Shown here one piece after another: positions 8,465 through 17,173 of a stretch of 59,515 nt of DNA (position 1 is the first letter of the stretch; each line of letters opens with the position of its first letter). Location of the stretch: assembly GCF_003576525.1 (NCBI RefSeq), contig NZ_QWUA01000024.1, positions 1 through 59,515 of the forward strand, given 5' to 3'. Position numbers and translations under genes: made by a program. The DNA comes from Rummeliibacillus sp. POC4 (lineage in GTDB: Bacteria; Bacillota; Bacilli; Bacillales_A; Planococcaceae). The notes below the pieces were generated by a model, which saw nothing but the letters and a program-made list of their open reading frames with translations, was not told the DNA's origin and searched no databases.

Positions 8465-9676
8465 ATGGCAAAAAAATTAGTGTTAGCTTATTCAGGCGGC
8501 TTAGATACATCTGTTGCAATCCAATGGTTGAAAGACAAAGGTTACAACGTAGTAGCTTGTTGCTTAGACGTTGGTGAAGGTAAAGACTTAGAATTCGTTC
8601 AAAAGAAAGCACTTGAAGTTGGTGCAGTTGAATCTTATATCGTAGATGCAAAAGACGAATTCGCTGAAGAATACGCATTAATCTCACTTCAAGGTCATAC
8701 TTGGTACGAACAAAAATATCCTTTAGTTTCTGCATTATCTCGTCCACTAATCTCTAAAAAATTAGTAGAAATCGCAGAAAAAACTGGAGCAGTTGCAGTT
8801 GCACATGGTTGCACAGGTAAAGGGAATGACCAAGTTCGTTTCGAAGTATCTATCAAATCTTTAAATCCAGATTTAGAAGTTCTTGCACCAGTTCGTGAAT
8901 GGGCATGGAGCCGTGAAGAAGAAATCGAATATGCAAAATCTAAAAATATTCCGATTCCTATCAACTTAGACAGCCCATTCTCAATTGACCAAAACTTATG
9001 GGGTCGCGCAAACGAATGTGGTATTTTAGAAGATCCTTGGGCTGCTCCACCAGCAGATGCTTACGATTTAACAGTAGCACTTGAAGATACTCCTGATACA
9101 CCAGATGTTGTTGAAATCGAATTCGAACAAGGTGTTCCAGTAGCACTTAACGGTGTTCAATATAAATTAGCAGATTTAATCTTAAAATTAAATGAACTAG
9201 CTGGTAAACATGGTGTTGGCCGTATCGACCACGTTGAAAACAGACTTGTTGGTATTAAATCTCGTGAAGTTTACGAAGTTCCAGGTGCTCATACATTACT
9301 TGTTGCACATAAAGAACTTGAAGATATCACTCTTGTAAAAGAACTAGCTCACTTCAAACCAATCATTGAGAAAAAACTTACTGAAATCATCTATGATGGT
9401 TTATGGTTCTCACCATTACGTGTAGCAATCGAAGCATTCTTAAAAGAAACACAAAAATTCGTTAATGGTACAGTACGTGTGAAATTATTCAAAGGTCATG
9501 CAATTGTAGAAGGACGTAAATCACCAAACTCATTATATGATGAAAAATTAGCTACTTATACAAAAGATGATGAGTTCAACCATGCTTCTGCAGTAGGCTT
9601 TATCGAATTATTCGGTCTTCCTACAAAAGTTAATGCAATGGTTAATAACAAAGGAGTAAAGAAGGTGCAAGCATGA
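8465..9676 (+). CDS. argG: argininosuccinate synthase
   Basis: Joins citrulline and aspartate using ATP, the penultimate step of arginine synthesis. The 403-residue protein has the PP-loop ATP motif SGGLDTS at 10-16, then [11 protein letters not shown] and [14 protein letters not shown], which are hallmarks of the family. The ATG at 8465 sits 8 bases after GGAGG; an in-frame ATG at 8450 overlaps that ribosome site and is rejected. Codon use leans to GGT, CGT and GTT, as in highly expressed genes. It overlaps argH by 4 bases. ArgR-like boxes lie upstream. Confidence 0.97.
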   Translation: MAKKLVLAYSGGLDTSVAIQWLKDKGYNVVACCLDVGEGKDLEFVQKKALEVGAVESYIVDAKDEFAEEYALISLQGHTWYEQKYPLVSALSRPLISKKLVEIAEKTGAVAVAHGCTGKGNDQVRFEVSIKSLNPDLEVLAPVREWAWSREEEIEYAKSKNIPIPINLDSPFSIDQNLWGRANECGILEDPWAAPPADAYDLTVALEDTPDTPDVVEIEFEQGVPVALNGVQYKLADLILKLNELAGKHGVGRIDHVENRLVGIKSREVYEVPGAHTLLVAHKELEDITLVKELAHFKPIIEKKLTEIIYDGLWFSPLRVAIEAFLKETQKFVNGTVRVKLFKGHAIVEGRKSPNSLYDEKLATYTKDDEFNHASAVGFIELFGLPTKVNAMVNNKGVKKVQA

Positions 9677-11055
9677 GTGGTAAACTTTGGGGAGGCCGTT
9701 TCCAAAAATCTGCCGAACAATGGGTAGATGAATTTGGGGCATCCATCGGGTTTGACCAACAGCTTGTTACAGAGGATTTAGAGGGTAGCATTGCGCATGT
9801 CACAATGCTTGGCGAAACCGGAATTCTTAGTAAAGAAGAAGTCAACACGATCAAAGATGGCCTAGAACAACTAAAAGTAAAAGCACATAATAACGAACTT
9901 ACATTTTCAGTAGCAAATGAAGATATTCATTTGAATCTTGAAAAAATGCTCATCGATTTAGTCGGTCCTGTGGGAGGAAAACTTCACACAGGCCGTAGTC
10001 GAAATGACCAAGTTGCAACAGATATGCATTTATTCTTGAAAAAGAGAGTAAAAGAAGTCGTTGAACTCATTGCAAAATTCCAAGAAACAATTGTCGAAAA
10101 AGCAGAGGCGAATATCGATACATTAGCTCCTGGATATACACATTTACAAAGAGCGCAACCAATTTCTTTCGCGCATCACTTGATGACTTACTTTTGGATG
10201 TTGCAACGAGATAAAGAACGTTTTAACGAGTCGGTTAAACGTATAGATATCTCTCCACTCGGAGCAGGGGCTCTTGCTGGAACAACATTCCCAATCGATC
10301 GTGAGTTAAGCGCAAAACTAATGGGATTCTCTAATGTGTATCAAAACAGTATGGATGCAGTAAGTGATCGCGATTTTATCGTTGAATTCTTAAGCAACAG
10401 TTCATTATTAATGGCGCATTTATCAAGATTTGCTGAAGAGATTATCCTTTGGTCAAGTGAAGAATTCAAATTTGTCGAATTAGACGATGCTTTCTCAACT
10501 GGCTCAAGTATTATGCCACAAAAGAAAAATCCTGATATGGCAGAATTGATACGCGGGAAAGCTGGGCGTGTATACGGGAATTTAATGGGCTTATTAACTG
10601 TATTAAAAGGTATCCCACTTGCTTATAACAAAGATATGCAAGAAGACAAAGAGGGTATGTTCGATACACTTCATACGATTGTAGGAGCACTTAAAATCTT
10701 CGAAGGTATGGTCCGTACGATGACTGTTTCAAAAGATACGTTAAACAAAGCAGTTCATCAAGACTTTTCAAATGCCACTGAGCTTGCGGATTACTTAGCT
10801 ACTAAAGGTATGCCATTCCGTGAAGCACATGCAGTAACAGGTAAATTAGTTTTCTTATGTATTCAACGAGGTATTTACTTATTAGATCTTTCTCTTGAGG
10901 ACTTGCAAGAGGCAAGTAATCTAATCGAAGCGGATGTGTACGATGTATTAGCACCGGAGGCAGCTGTTAAACGTCGTCATTCTCTTGGTGGAACAGGCTT
11001 CGATCAAGTAAAAATCCAAATTGCAAATGCAAAAGAAAAATTGACGCTAAATTAG
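9673..11055 (+). CDS. argH: argininosuccinate lyase
   Basis: Splits argininosuccinate to arginine and fumarate, the last step of the pathway. The 460 residues match the family length. N-terminal [15 protein letters not shown], the fumarase-superfamily signature [12 protein letters not shown] (about 278-289) and the C-terminal GGTG segment are all visible. Translationally coupled to argG by an ATGA overlap. The rest of the arginine pathway is not in this window. Confidence 0.97.
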   Translation: MSGKLWGGRFQKSAEQWVDEFGASIGFDQQLVTEDLEGSIAHVTMLGETGILSKEEVNTIKDGLEQLKVKAHNNELTFSVANEDIHLNLEKMLIDLVGPVGGKLHTGRSRNDQVATDMHLFLKKRVKEVVELIAKFQETIVEKAEANIDTLAPGYTHLQRAQPISFAHHLMTYFWMLQRDKERFNESVKRIDISPLGAGALAGTTFPIDRELSAKLMGFSNVYQNSMDAVSDRDFIVEFLSNSSLLMAHLSRFAEEIILWSSEEFKFVELDDAFSTGSSIMPQKKNPDMAELIRGKAGRVYGNLMGLLTVLKGIPLAYNKDMQEDKEGMFDTLHTIVGALKIFEGMVRTMTVSKDTLNKAVHQDFSNATELADYLATKGMPFREAHAVTGKLVFLCIQRGIYLLDLSLEDLQEASNLIEADVYDVLAPEAAVKRRHSLGGTGFDQVKIQIANAKEKLTLN

Positions 11056-11128
11056 ATTAGTTAACTTGGAAGGCTGTCCACAGAGGGGGACTAATTCCAT
11101 AATAAAGCATACATAGTGTGCTAACAGA

Positions 11129-11161
11129 AAAGCCAATTTCCAGAGGGAGATTGGCTTTTTG
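11129..11161 (+). terminator. intrinsic terminator of argGH
   Basis: An AAGCCAAT.../...ATTGGCTT stem with inner TTCC/GGAG pairs is followed by TTTTTG. It closes the arginine operon. Confidence 0.85.
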
Positions 11162-11265
11162 TTTTATATATATAAATCATAATGTGTAAAAATAAATATG
11201 AATAACCTTTATTTTACATAAAAATTAGTATATAGTATTGGTATGTTTTTACTATATACAAAGAG

Positions 11266-11931
11266 GTGATTTTTATAATTACTACGATTTTAATTCTATT
11301 ATTCATTTCTTATGTCAGTTTTGAAAAAAGTTATTATAAGCAAATAACCAACGCATCTTTTTGGAAAGTTCGTTTTAATACGGGACTTTACGGAGAATAT
11401 AGGATTGTAAATGAATTGCAAAAGATTCCTGGTATACATAAAACCTTAGTGAATTTGTATATCCCAAAAGCAAAAGGGGAGGGCTTAACGGAGATTGATA
11501 TTCTATTTATACATGAAAATGGACTCTATGTGATTGAATCTAAAAACTACAGCGGTTGGATTTATGGGCGAGAAAAGGATTATAAATGGACACAAGTGTT
11601 CAAAAATGGGAAGAAGTTCAAATTTTATAATCCAGTAAAACAAAATAGAACCCATGTAAATGCATTACAAAAACTTCTTTCAAATCTACCAACAGATATA
11701 TTTTCTTCACTAATCATTTTCAGTGACCGTTGTACTTTAAAATCTATCGAAGTCACTTCACAAAATGTTCAAGTAATGAAAAGAAAAAATCTATTAAGCA
11801 GGTGTAAGAATAGTACTTCATCTTATAGTCTTCCTGTCTATACCATTTATACAAAATTACAAAAGTATACAAATGTTTCTGATCAAGTGAAAAATGAACA
11901 TATAGAGCGTATCAATGAAAAACTATCTTAG
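11266..11931 (+). CDS. membrane-anchored NERD-domain protein
   Basis: A 221-residue protein with one N-terminal membrane helix (residues 1-16) followed by a nuclease-related domain (NERD). The NERD core is visible: GEYRIVNELQ, TEIDILFIHENGLYVIESKNY and GWIYG, then a lysine/aromatic-rich C-terminus. The acidic residue plus ESKNY resembles the D...ExK nuclease core, but no activity is proven for most family members. The start is unclear: the GTG at 11266 overlaps the AAGAGG ribosome site, and no ATG or TTG follows at a usual distance, so a rare start codon (for example ATT at 11278) is possible. Stands alone. Confidence 0.85.
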   Translation: MIFIITTILILLFISYVSFEKSYYKQITNASFWKVRFNTGLYGEYRIVNELQKIPGIHKTLVNLYIPKAKGEGLTEIDILFIHENGLYVIESKNYSGWIYGREKDYKWTQVFKNGKKFKFYNPVKQNRTHVNALQKLLSNLPTDIFSSLIIFSDRCTLKSIEVTSQNVQVMKRKNLLSRCKNSTSSYSLPVYTIYTKLQKYTNVSDQVKNEHIERINEKLS

Positions 11932-12030
11932 AAAGAATACATCATTTAAAATGGAACCTTCAATAACAAAATTTTTCGCTTTTTATATCATTTAAATTTA
12001 TAATTATTAGTGCAATAAATGTTCATGAAT

Positions 12031-12060
12031 TTGTCACAGTTAAAAAATGAGAATTATTAT
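12031..12060 (+). promoter_or_regulatory. candidate promoter of ccdA
   Basis: TTGTCA (12031-12036), an 18-base spacer, TATTAT (12055-12060), with the ccdA ribosome site 32 bases further on. Confidence 0.5.
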
Positions 12061-12108
12061 GCATAGTTTGGTAACATGGTAGTAGTAATTATAAGGAGAC
12101 ATCTGCAT

Positions 12109-12819
12109 ATGAATACGGATATAAATTTATTCTTTGCTTTTGGTGCAGGTTTTTTAAGCTTTATCTCACCATGTACATTGCCTCTTTATCCAGCATTTCT
12201 TTCATACATAACTGGCGTATCATTTAATCAGTTAAAAAATGAAAAAGGAATGTTGCAAAAAAGGGCAATATTGCACACACTATTTTTTTTACTGGGCTTT
12301 TCTGTAATATTTATAGCCTTAGGTTTTAGTACGTCTTTTGTGAAAGGTTTCTTTGTTCAATATGACGAGTTAATTCGCCAAATTGGTGGTATTTTAATAG
12401 TAGTATTTGGACTGGTTATTACAGGAATTTTCACACCAGAGTTTTTGATGAAGGATCGTAAGTTTGAATTTAAAAATCGACCTTCAGGCTATCTGGGTTC
12501 AATGTTAATCGGACTCGTTTTTGCAGCAGGGTGGACACCATGTACAGGGCCGATTTTAGCTGCAATTATTGCACTAGGTACTACTAATCCAGATTCTGCG
12601 ATTTGGTATATGTTAGCCTACGTACTTGGATTTTCTATCCCATTCTTTGTCCTTTCATTCTTTATCTCTCGGATGAACTGGATTCGAAAAAATAGCCAAA
12701 AAATTGTTAAGGTTGGTGGCTATATAATGATTGCTGTTGGGATTATTTTATTCTTTGATGGAATGACTTACCTTAACCAAATCTTAACACCAATTTTTGG
12801 TGGTTTCCAAGGCTTTTAA
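12109..12819 (+). CDS. ccdA: cytochrome c biogenesis protein CcdA
   Basis: Membrane thiol carrier that passes electrons from cytoplasmic thioredoxin to extracytoplasmic partners for cytochrome c maturation and spore-wall synthesis. The 236 residues form about six membrane spans. The two redox cysteines lie in SPCTLP (C22) and WTPCTGP (C145), exactly where the family has them. ATG at 12109 follows AAGGAG at 12093-12098; a longer frame from 12076 is rejected. It heads the ccdA-yneI-yneJ cluster known from B. subtilis. Confidence 0.95.
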   Translation: MNTDINLFFAFGAGFLSFISPCTLPLYPAFLSYITGVSFNQLKNEKGMLQKRAILHTLFFLLGFSVIFIALGFSTSFVKGFFVQYDELIRQIGGILIVVFGLVITGIFTPEFLMKDRKFEFKNRPSGYLGSMLIGLVFAAGWTPCTGPILAAIIALGTTNPDSAIWYMLAYVLGFSIPFFVLSFFISRMNWIRKNSQKIVKVGGYIMIAVGIILFFDGMTYLNQILTPIFGGFQGF

Positions 12820-12842
12820 AAAGAGAAAATTATGGGGTGAAA

Positions 12843-13205
12843 ATGTTGCCAACAGTTTTAGTAGTAGACGATACATTGTTTATGCGTGATGCGATGAAAG
12901 CAATGCTGCAAGAAACAGGCTTCGACGTAATTGGAGAAGCTGAAAATGGTAAGCAAGCAATTGAACAATATTTTAAATTGCATCCCGATGTTGTTACGAT
13001 GGATATTACGATGCCAGTAATGTCCGGGTTAGATGCAACAAAAGAAATTATAAAAGATGACCCAAATGCAAAGATCTGTATTGTCTCTGCACTAGGGCAA
13101 CAAAAAGTTATTTTACAAGCATTGAAAAATGGTGCAAAAGATTTTATCACAAAACCTTTTGAGAGGGAACGTTTAGAGACGACGATACGTCAAATGATAG
13201 AATAA
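12843..13205 (+). CDS. yneI: single-domain CheY-like response regulator (YneI/CcdB)
   Basis: A 120-residue receiver domain without an output domain. D9-D10 form the acidic pocket, D54 in TMDITMP is the phosphorylation site, and ITKPF carries the conserved lysine. Its kinase partner is not here. Start: ATG at 12843 after GGGGTGAA; a GTG at 12837 overlaps the ribosome site. It sits between ccdA and yneJ, as in B. subtilis, where it has been called ccdB although it is not needed for cytochrome c. Confidence 0.9.
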   Translation: MLPTVLVVDDTLFMRDAMKAMLQETGFDVIGEAENGKQAIEQYFKLHPDVVTMDITMPVMSGLDATKEIIKDDPNAKICIVSALGQQKVILQALKNGAKDFITKPFERERLETTIRQMIE

Positions 13206-13231
13206 TTTTTTTCAAAGACAGGTGATTGTTT

Positions 13232-13723
13232 ATGTTTAGTTCAATTCCTTCTCAATTTATGTTAGTTGGTTCTACAGTAGCTGTTGTATTCATGGGGATT
13301 ATGATGATGATTATTCGTTCGAAATCAGCGAAAAGACCGGCAAATGCGAAGAAAATCATTATACCCCCAATTGCTATGTCAACAGGTGCATTAATGTTTT
13401 GCTTTGATTATTTCAGAGTACCATGGCCACAAGTTTTGGAAGCGGTTTTAGCAGGTGTAATCTTTTCGACTGTTCTCATAGCAACATCTAAATTTGAGAT
13501 TGTTGATGATGATGTATTCTTAAAGCCTTCTAAAGCATTTTTCTTTATTTTAATAGGATTATTAATCATCCGAACAGTTGCAAAAGTTTACTTAAGTGGT
13601 TCTTTCCATTTAGGGGAACTTGGTGGAATGTTCTGGATCTTAGCATTCTCTATGATTTTACCATGGCGTATTGCGATGTTATTACAATACAAGAAATTAG
13701 AAAAGAAATTACAACATAGCTAA
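13232..13723 (+). CDS. yneJ: CcdC/YneJ membrane protein
   Basis: A 163-residue protein with about four or five membrane spans. The conserved segment KKIIIPPIAMSTGALMFCFD and the order after ccdA and yneI match YneJ (CcdC) of B. subtilis. Its role is unclear. ATG at 13232 lies 6 bases after AGGTGA; an in-frame TTG two codons earlier is a poorer choice. A bidirectional terminator separates it from yneK. Confidence 0.88.
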   Translation: MFSSIPSQFMLVGSTVAVVFMGIMMMIIRSKSAKRPANAKKIIIPPIAMSTGALMFCFDYFRVPWPQVLEAVLAGVIFSTVLIATSKFEIVDDDVFLKPSKAFFFILIGLLIIRTVAKVYLSGSFHLGELGGMFWILAFSMILPWRIAMLLQYKKLEKKLQHS

Positions 13724-13730
13724 TGAAAAA

Positions 13731-13763
13731 ACGGTGCTTTTCAAATGGAAAAGTACCGTTTTT
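13731..13763. terminator. bidirectional terminator between yneJ and yneK
   Basis: Stem ACGGTgCTTTTC / GAAAAGtACCGT with A-run before and T-run after, lying between two convergent genes. Confidence 0.9.
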
Positions 13764-13770
13764 CTGTGTT

Positions 13771-14208
13771 CTAATCAAGTAAATCTTCATAAGGCGTAAC
13801 ATCAATCTTCATCTGGTTTAACTTTTTACGTAAGAATTTATGATCGCGTTTCGGTGAAGCGATTATGTATCCTCGAATGATTAAATCTACATCAATCTTC
13901 TTTGCCTTTTCTTCTAATGCCAGTTGGCCAATTTTACCCGCGATTTTTTGTTTTGCAACATCACGGAATAGTTCTGGAACTGGGCTTACTAATTCGTTTA
14001 ATAGATCTTTTTCATCTTGATGCCATAAATCTAATGTCTTATTTACATAATAATCTTGCCAATCTAATGTGGACTTTCCGTCATCTTTTGGCATAGATTT
14101 TAAAAATTTGCGGAACATGAAGAAACCGCCTATTGCCATTGTACCGATTAGTACAACTACCCAAAATAATATAAACCACAAAAATGGCCCATTTAACACA
14201 GTATTCAC
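13771..14208 (-). CDS. yneK: YneK-like DUF2621 membrane-anchored protein
   Basis: A 145-residue protein with one N-terminal membrane helix (about residues 8-31) and a soluble, charged domain containing DWQDYYVNKTLDLWHQDEK and RDVAKQKIAGKIG. These and the place after ccdA-yneI-yneJ match the DUF2621 family, YneK in B. subtilis, sometimes described as a putative sporulation membrane protein. Here it is on the opposite strand to yneJ. The function is unknown. Confidence 0.83.
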   Translation of the reverse strand: MNTVLNGPFLWFILFWVVVLIGTMAIGGFFMFRKFLKSMPKDDGKSTLDWQDYYVNKTLDLWHQDEKDLLNELVSPVPELFRDVAKQKIAGKIGQLALEEKAKKIDVDLIIRGYIIASPKRDHKFLRKKLNQMKIDVTPYEDLLD

Positions 14209-14304
14209 CTCTCTATCATTATAAAATGTAACGAAAAAAATTGCACCCTTTGTCCGCTTTTTAAATTTTAAATCTATGTAATAGGTGAAAGAGAGGTGAT
14301 AGAA

Positions 14305-14523
14305 ATGGCGTCAAAGACATTTGAAAAAGCAACTCTTCGTTTAAAGTTTTCGCTAGGGTTAAATGAAAAAGGCCAAGTGATGGAAAAAACAAAAACATAT
14401 CAAAATGTTTCTGAACAAGCTTCAATTGAAAACTTGGCTACAGTAGGGGCTGCACTTGCTGGTCTTTATGATCTTCAATGGATTGGTTCTGGTGTAACAA
14501 CCCAAGAAATCATTCAAAACTAA
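14305..14523 (+). CDS. DUF1659 small protein
   Basis: A 72-residue protein with the DUF1659 pattern: LRLKFSLGLNEKGQ, KTKTYQNVSEQASIENLATVGAALAGLYDL. First of a triad DUF1659-DUF2922-YvrJ that is kept together in many Firmicutes; the job of the set is unknown. The ATG at 14305 sits 6 bases after GAGAGGTGAT; the in-frame GTG at 14296 is part of that ribosome site. Confidence 0.85.
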   Translation: MASKTFEKATLRLKFSLGLNEKGQVMEKTKTYQNVSEQASIENLATVGAALAGLYDLQWIGSGVTTQEIIQN

Positions 14524-14561
14524 ACTAAAAACTAAATCAGGAATAGGAGGGAGGAAACAAA

Positions 14562-14777
14562 ATGGCAAAAGTTTTACAATTACAATTTAAAACGACAGGA
14601 GGAGCAAATTGTTCTTTGAGTATTGATACACCAAAGGACAATTTAACAACTGCAGAAGTTTATCAAGTGATGAACACAATTCTATCTAATAATGTATTTG
14701 AAATTGAAGGGTCACCACTTTCTGAAATTGTTGGTGCCCGATATGTAGAACGTAATGTTACAGAATTAAAAGCGTAA
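14562..14777 (+). CDS. DUF2922 small protein
   Basis: A 71-residue protein matching DUF2922: an N-terminal strand KVLQLQFKTTGG, a central DNLTTAEVYQVMNTIL helix and a C-terminal GARYVERNVTEL strand. It follows DUF1659 by 38 bases with an unusually strong ribosome site (GGAGGGAGG). No enzyme motif. A terminator follows, before the third triad member. Confidence 0.85.
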   Translation: MAKVLQLQFKTTGGANCSLSIDTPKDNLTTAEVYQVMNTILSNNVFEIEGSPLSEIVGARYVERNVTELKA

Positions 14778-14786
14778 ATGAAGAAG

Positions 14787-14827
14787 CTGCCTATTCTATC
14801 TGTTGGATAGATTAGGCAGTTTTTTTA
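14787..14827 (+). terminator. terminator between DUF2922 and yvrJ-like gene
   Basis: About 14-bp stem CTGCCTAtTCTATC / GGATAGATTAGGCAG, tetraloop TGTT, then seven T. It lies inside the triad, so the YvrJ gene is transcribed less or from its own promoter. Confidence 0.88.
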
Positions 14828-14869
14828 GAATTAATAACTTTTTGAGGGATATAGGAAGGAGGGATTGTG

Positions 14870-14992
14870 ATGGAAGAATGGGTTACTCTAATTCAAGAAA
14901 TAGGATTTCCTATATTTGTGTCATTCTATTTAATGCACCGAGTTGAAACCAAACTCCAAGCAATTCACGATGCTTTACTGAACTTAAAATAA
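14870..14992 (+). CDS. YvrJ-family 40-residue membrane peptide
   Basis: The short product begins MEEWVTLIQEIGFPIFVSFY and continues with an LMHRVETKL segment. It has an amphipathic start, one hydrophobic span (about residues 7-22) and a charged helix, the YvrJ family pattern. The ribosome site AAGGAGGGATT precedes the ATG. Families of this size are often missed by gene finders. Third member of the DUF1659-DUF2922-YvrJ triad; function unknown. Confidence 0.8.
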   Translation: MEEWVTLIQEIGFPIFVSFYLMHRVETKLQAIHDALLNLK

Positions 14993-15097
14993 CATAATCA
15001 TCTGTTTCACAAATTTGTCTTAAAGCTATCACACAGTGTGCTTGTAAAATGTGGTACAATTCGATAAGATGGATGCAGATGAGGAGTGACATACAAA

Positions 15098-15697
15098 GTG
15101 AAAAATAGATTGATCATAGCATCTTTAGTATTAGTTTTATCAGTACTGTTATCTGCTTGTGGAGGCAGTGAGAAATTTAAAGCAGAAACAGATTGGAAAG
15201 TGCAAGATTTTTCTTATACAAATCAAAATGGTGACAAAGTATCAAAAGACAGTTTGAAAGGAAAACCATGGTTAGCTATGTTTATCTTTACGAACTGTAC
15301 AACGGTTTGTCCACCTATGACCCGTAATATGACAGAAATCCAAGAATCATTTAAGAAAAAAGGGTTAAAAGATTACAGAATCGTTGGGTTTAGTGTAGAC
15401 CCTGATACCGACACACCTGCAAAGCTAAAAAAATATTTAGGTCAATACCCTGTAGCGGATGATTCAAAATGGGATCTTCTTACTGGCTACTCTCAAGATG
15501 ATATTTCTGCATTCGCCTTAAAATCTTTTAAAACATTAGTAAAAGATGATCCAAATTCAAACCAAGTTATTCACGGCTCAAGCTTCTTCTTAGTAAATCA
15601 AGATGGAGTAGTAGTCAAAAATTACAGCGGATATAAAGATGTTCCATACGATACGATCGCAGTTGATATGGAAACACTTATTGAGGATGGAAAATAA
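15098..15697 (+). CDS. ypmQ: Sco1/SenC/PrrC copper chaperone lipoprotein
   Basis: Membrane-tethered thioredoxin-fold protein that helps build the CuA centre of cytochrome oxidase. 199 residues: lipoprotein signal with lipobox LSAC (lipid Cys21), copper ligands C67 and C71 in TNCTTVCPPM and H159 in VIHGSSFF, as in the BsSco (YpmQ) family. Start GTG at 15098; an in-frame GTG at 15086 is within the GAGGAG ribosome site. A TACAAT at 15055-15060 is a possible -10. It fits functionally with the nearby ccdA cytochrome cluster. Confidence 0.93.
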   Translation: MKNRLIIASLVLVLSVLLSACGGSEKFKAETDWKVQDFSYTNQNGDKVSKDSLKGKPWLAMFIFTNCTTVCPPMTRNMTEIQESFKKKGLKDYRIVGFSVDPDTDTPAKLKKYLGQYPVADDSKWDLLTGYSQDDISAFALKSFKTLVKDDPNSNQVIHGSSFFLVNQDGVVVKNYSGYKDVPYDTIAVDMETLIEDGK

Positions 15698-15767
15698 CAC
15701 AAAAAGCAACTAAGACAAGTAATTGTACATGATCATAACTTGTTTATAATGTTGCACATATTAATAA

Positions 15768-15812
15768 AAATGTACATTACTAAAATCAATTTAGTAGTGT
15801 ACATTTTTTATT
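15768..15812. terminator. bidirectional terminator after Sco gene
   Basis: Long stem AATGTACAtTACTAAA / TTTAGTAgTGTACATT with T-run on the plus side and A-run (T-run on minus) before it; it lies between convergent genes. Confidence 0.88.
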
Positions 15813-15853
15813 TTGGCATGAATCTCCACTTCACCTCTATAAGTGGGAGTAGT

Positions 15854-16375
15854 TCAATGTTCTCTGATATGTCTAAATATTATTTCTGCTGCTTCTTTAG
15901 GAGAAATTTCACTTACATCAATTTTTTTCGTATCCATTTTGGTATAATTTTTTAATCTCGGAACACTTCTTTCAATAACTTCACTGTTCCTTATCCCTTG
16001 CTGTATATCTCTTGTAACTCTTGAAATTAATGCTTTCTCAGAGCATACGAGAGAAAATTTGTGTAAGTTACAGTCATTTTTATTAAGTCTTGATAACACA
16101 TCATCGAGAATGCTTTGTTCGTGCATTACCCAACAGAAAACTACATTCTCATATTCAGAGCATGAAATATAATTGTTTAAGAGGTAACTAATATTATTAA
16201 TTACCATGTTAATCGTTTCCTCTGTCACAATAAATGGAGACATATCCCAACACCAATCTCCGTCAAGAAAAACACATCTAGGCAAAATTTTTTTCAATTC
16301 TTTACTTGTAGTAGTCTTTCCAACGCCCATTGTCCCATTAATGAAAATAAGATTTTTTATTAGTCTCACCCTCAA
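15854..16375 (-). CDS. P-loop kinase-like ATPase
   Basis: Up to 173 residues with a Walker A motif GTMGVGKTTT (G14 to T23 from the TTG start). The DGDWCWDMSPF segment and the RSVPRLKNY region resemble small nucleoside- or shikimate-kinase-like AAA/P-loop proteins of Bacillales, whose substrate is unknown. The start is doubtful: the frame opens with TTG at 16375, a GTG at 16369 overlaps a good AGGGTGAG ribosome site, and homologues as I know them begin near the KNLIFING segment where there is only an ATA codon. It stands alone on the minus strand. Confidence 0.75.
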   Translation of the reverse strand: MRVRLIKNLIFINGTMGVGKTTTSKELKKILPRCVFLDGDWCWDMSPFIVTEETINMVINNISYLLNNYISCSEYENVVFCWVMHEQSILDDVLSRLNKNDCNLHKFSLVCSEKALISRVTRDIQQGIRNSEVIERSVPRLKNYTKMDTKKIDVSEISPKEAAEIIFRHIREH

Positions 16376-16644
16376 TCTAAATTCATCGTAAAAATCATAC
16401 GCTTGTTAAAGTTAACTGCTGCGTTAGTTTAAGTACATCACTTCATAAACTCATTTCATATTTATATTTCGATAATACCTCTGAATTTTAACTTTTTCAT
16501 TATAAATAATATCTTTCCAACTGTATACTCCATCAGCGATTCTAGTTCTTTATGTAAGTGTTAGTTCATCCACATAGACAAAACCCCTTCATATCAAACA
16601 AAACCGATTGTTAAACATAAAGTATATATTTAAAAACAAATAAA
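16376..16644. other. gene-free spacer before the repeat
   Basis: AT-rich, with no reading frame, hairpin or promoter that I can defend beyond scattered TATA-like strings. The gene-free stretch continues through the repeat element to the end of mscL at 17174. Confidence 0.4.
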
Positions 16645-17064
16645 GGGGGCTGGGACAAAAGAGTTTTAGCCAATGAAAAATCCGAACAATAATGTGAAAT
16701 TCTATTTAAAGTTTCACATTTGTTCGGATTTTCTTTTTATTCATATCTATTAAAGCCTAATCAGGATTTTGTACAAAGGGCGAACTTTTAATATATATTT
16801 CTTCAGTATATTCAGTTTTGTGTTTCGTTCCGGACGGCGCTTTCCGCGGGCTTGGCTTCAATCTCCTCGTCACTACGTTCCTGTGGGGCTTTCAGCTCAA
16901 GCTATTCCCGCAGGAGTCGCCATCCTACACTCCACATACCATTCTATATAATGGTCATCAACAAAGAATCGTATTTTCTCAAAGAAAGACGCTTGATGAA
17001 ATTGATTCTATAAATTCAATTGTTCGGATTTGGAAAACACTAATTTTGTTCTGTCCCAGCCTCT
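16645..17064 (+). repeat. structured interspersed repeat, copy 1 (with terminal inverted repeats)
   Basis: About 420 bases bounded by GGCTGGGACA (16648-16657) and its exact reverse complement TGTCCCAGCC (17052-17061). Inside are a long hairpin (AATCCGAACA ... TGTTCGGATT, about 16678-16730) and a GC-rich core (about 16826-16935) with GACGGCGCTTTCCGCGGGC and CAGGAGTCGCCATCCT, strikingly unlike the AT-rich surroundings. No transposase. A second copy lies inverted at 19241-19578. The TTTCCGCGGGC core resembles interspersed repeats I know from Bacillales genomes. MITE- or REP-like is the best label. Confidence 0.85.
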
Positions 17065-17173
17065 TTAAAATAAACTTAATTATAATATTACACATTGTAT
17101 AAAGAATACTGATAAATTAAGTATATTACTTAAAATCTCGACTTTTAATGAGCGAGGTTGATGAAGTTTCGAT

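Noticed and set aside
15030-15040. CACACAGTGTG symmetric sequence before the Sco gene
   Set aside because: Short, with no clear regulator match or promoter geometry.
15740-15955. 71-codon plus-strand frame after the Sco gene
   Set aside because: It crosses a bidirectional terminator and the end of the P-loop kinase gene.
16769-17102. short frames across repeat copy 1 (and 19361-19579 in copy 2)
   Set aside because: They run through hairpins and a structured non-coding core, differ between copies and have no ribosome sites.
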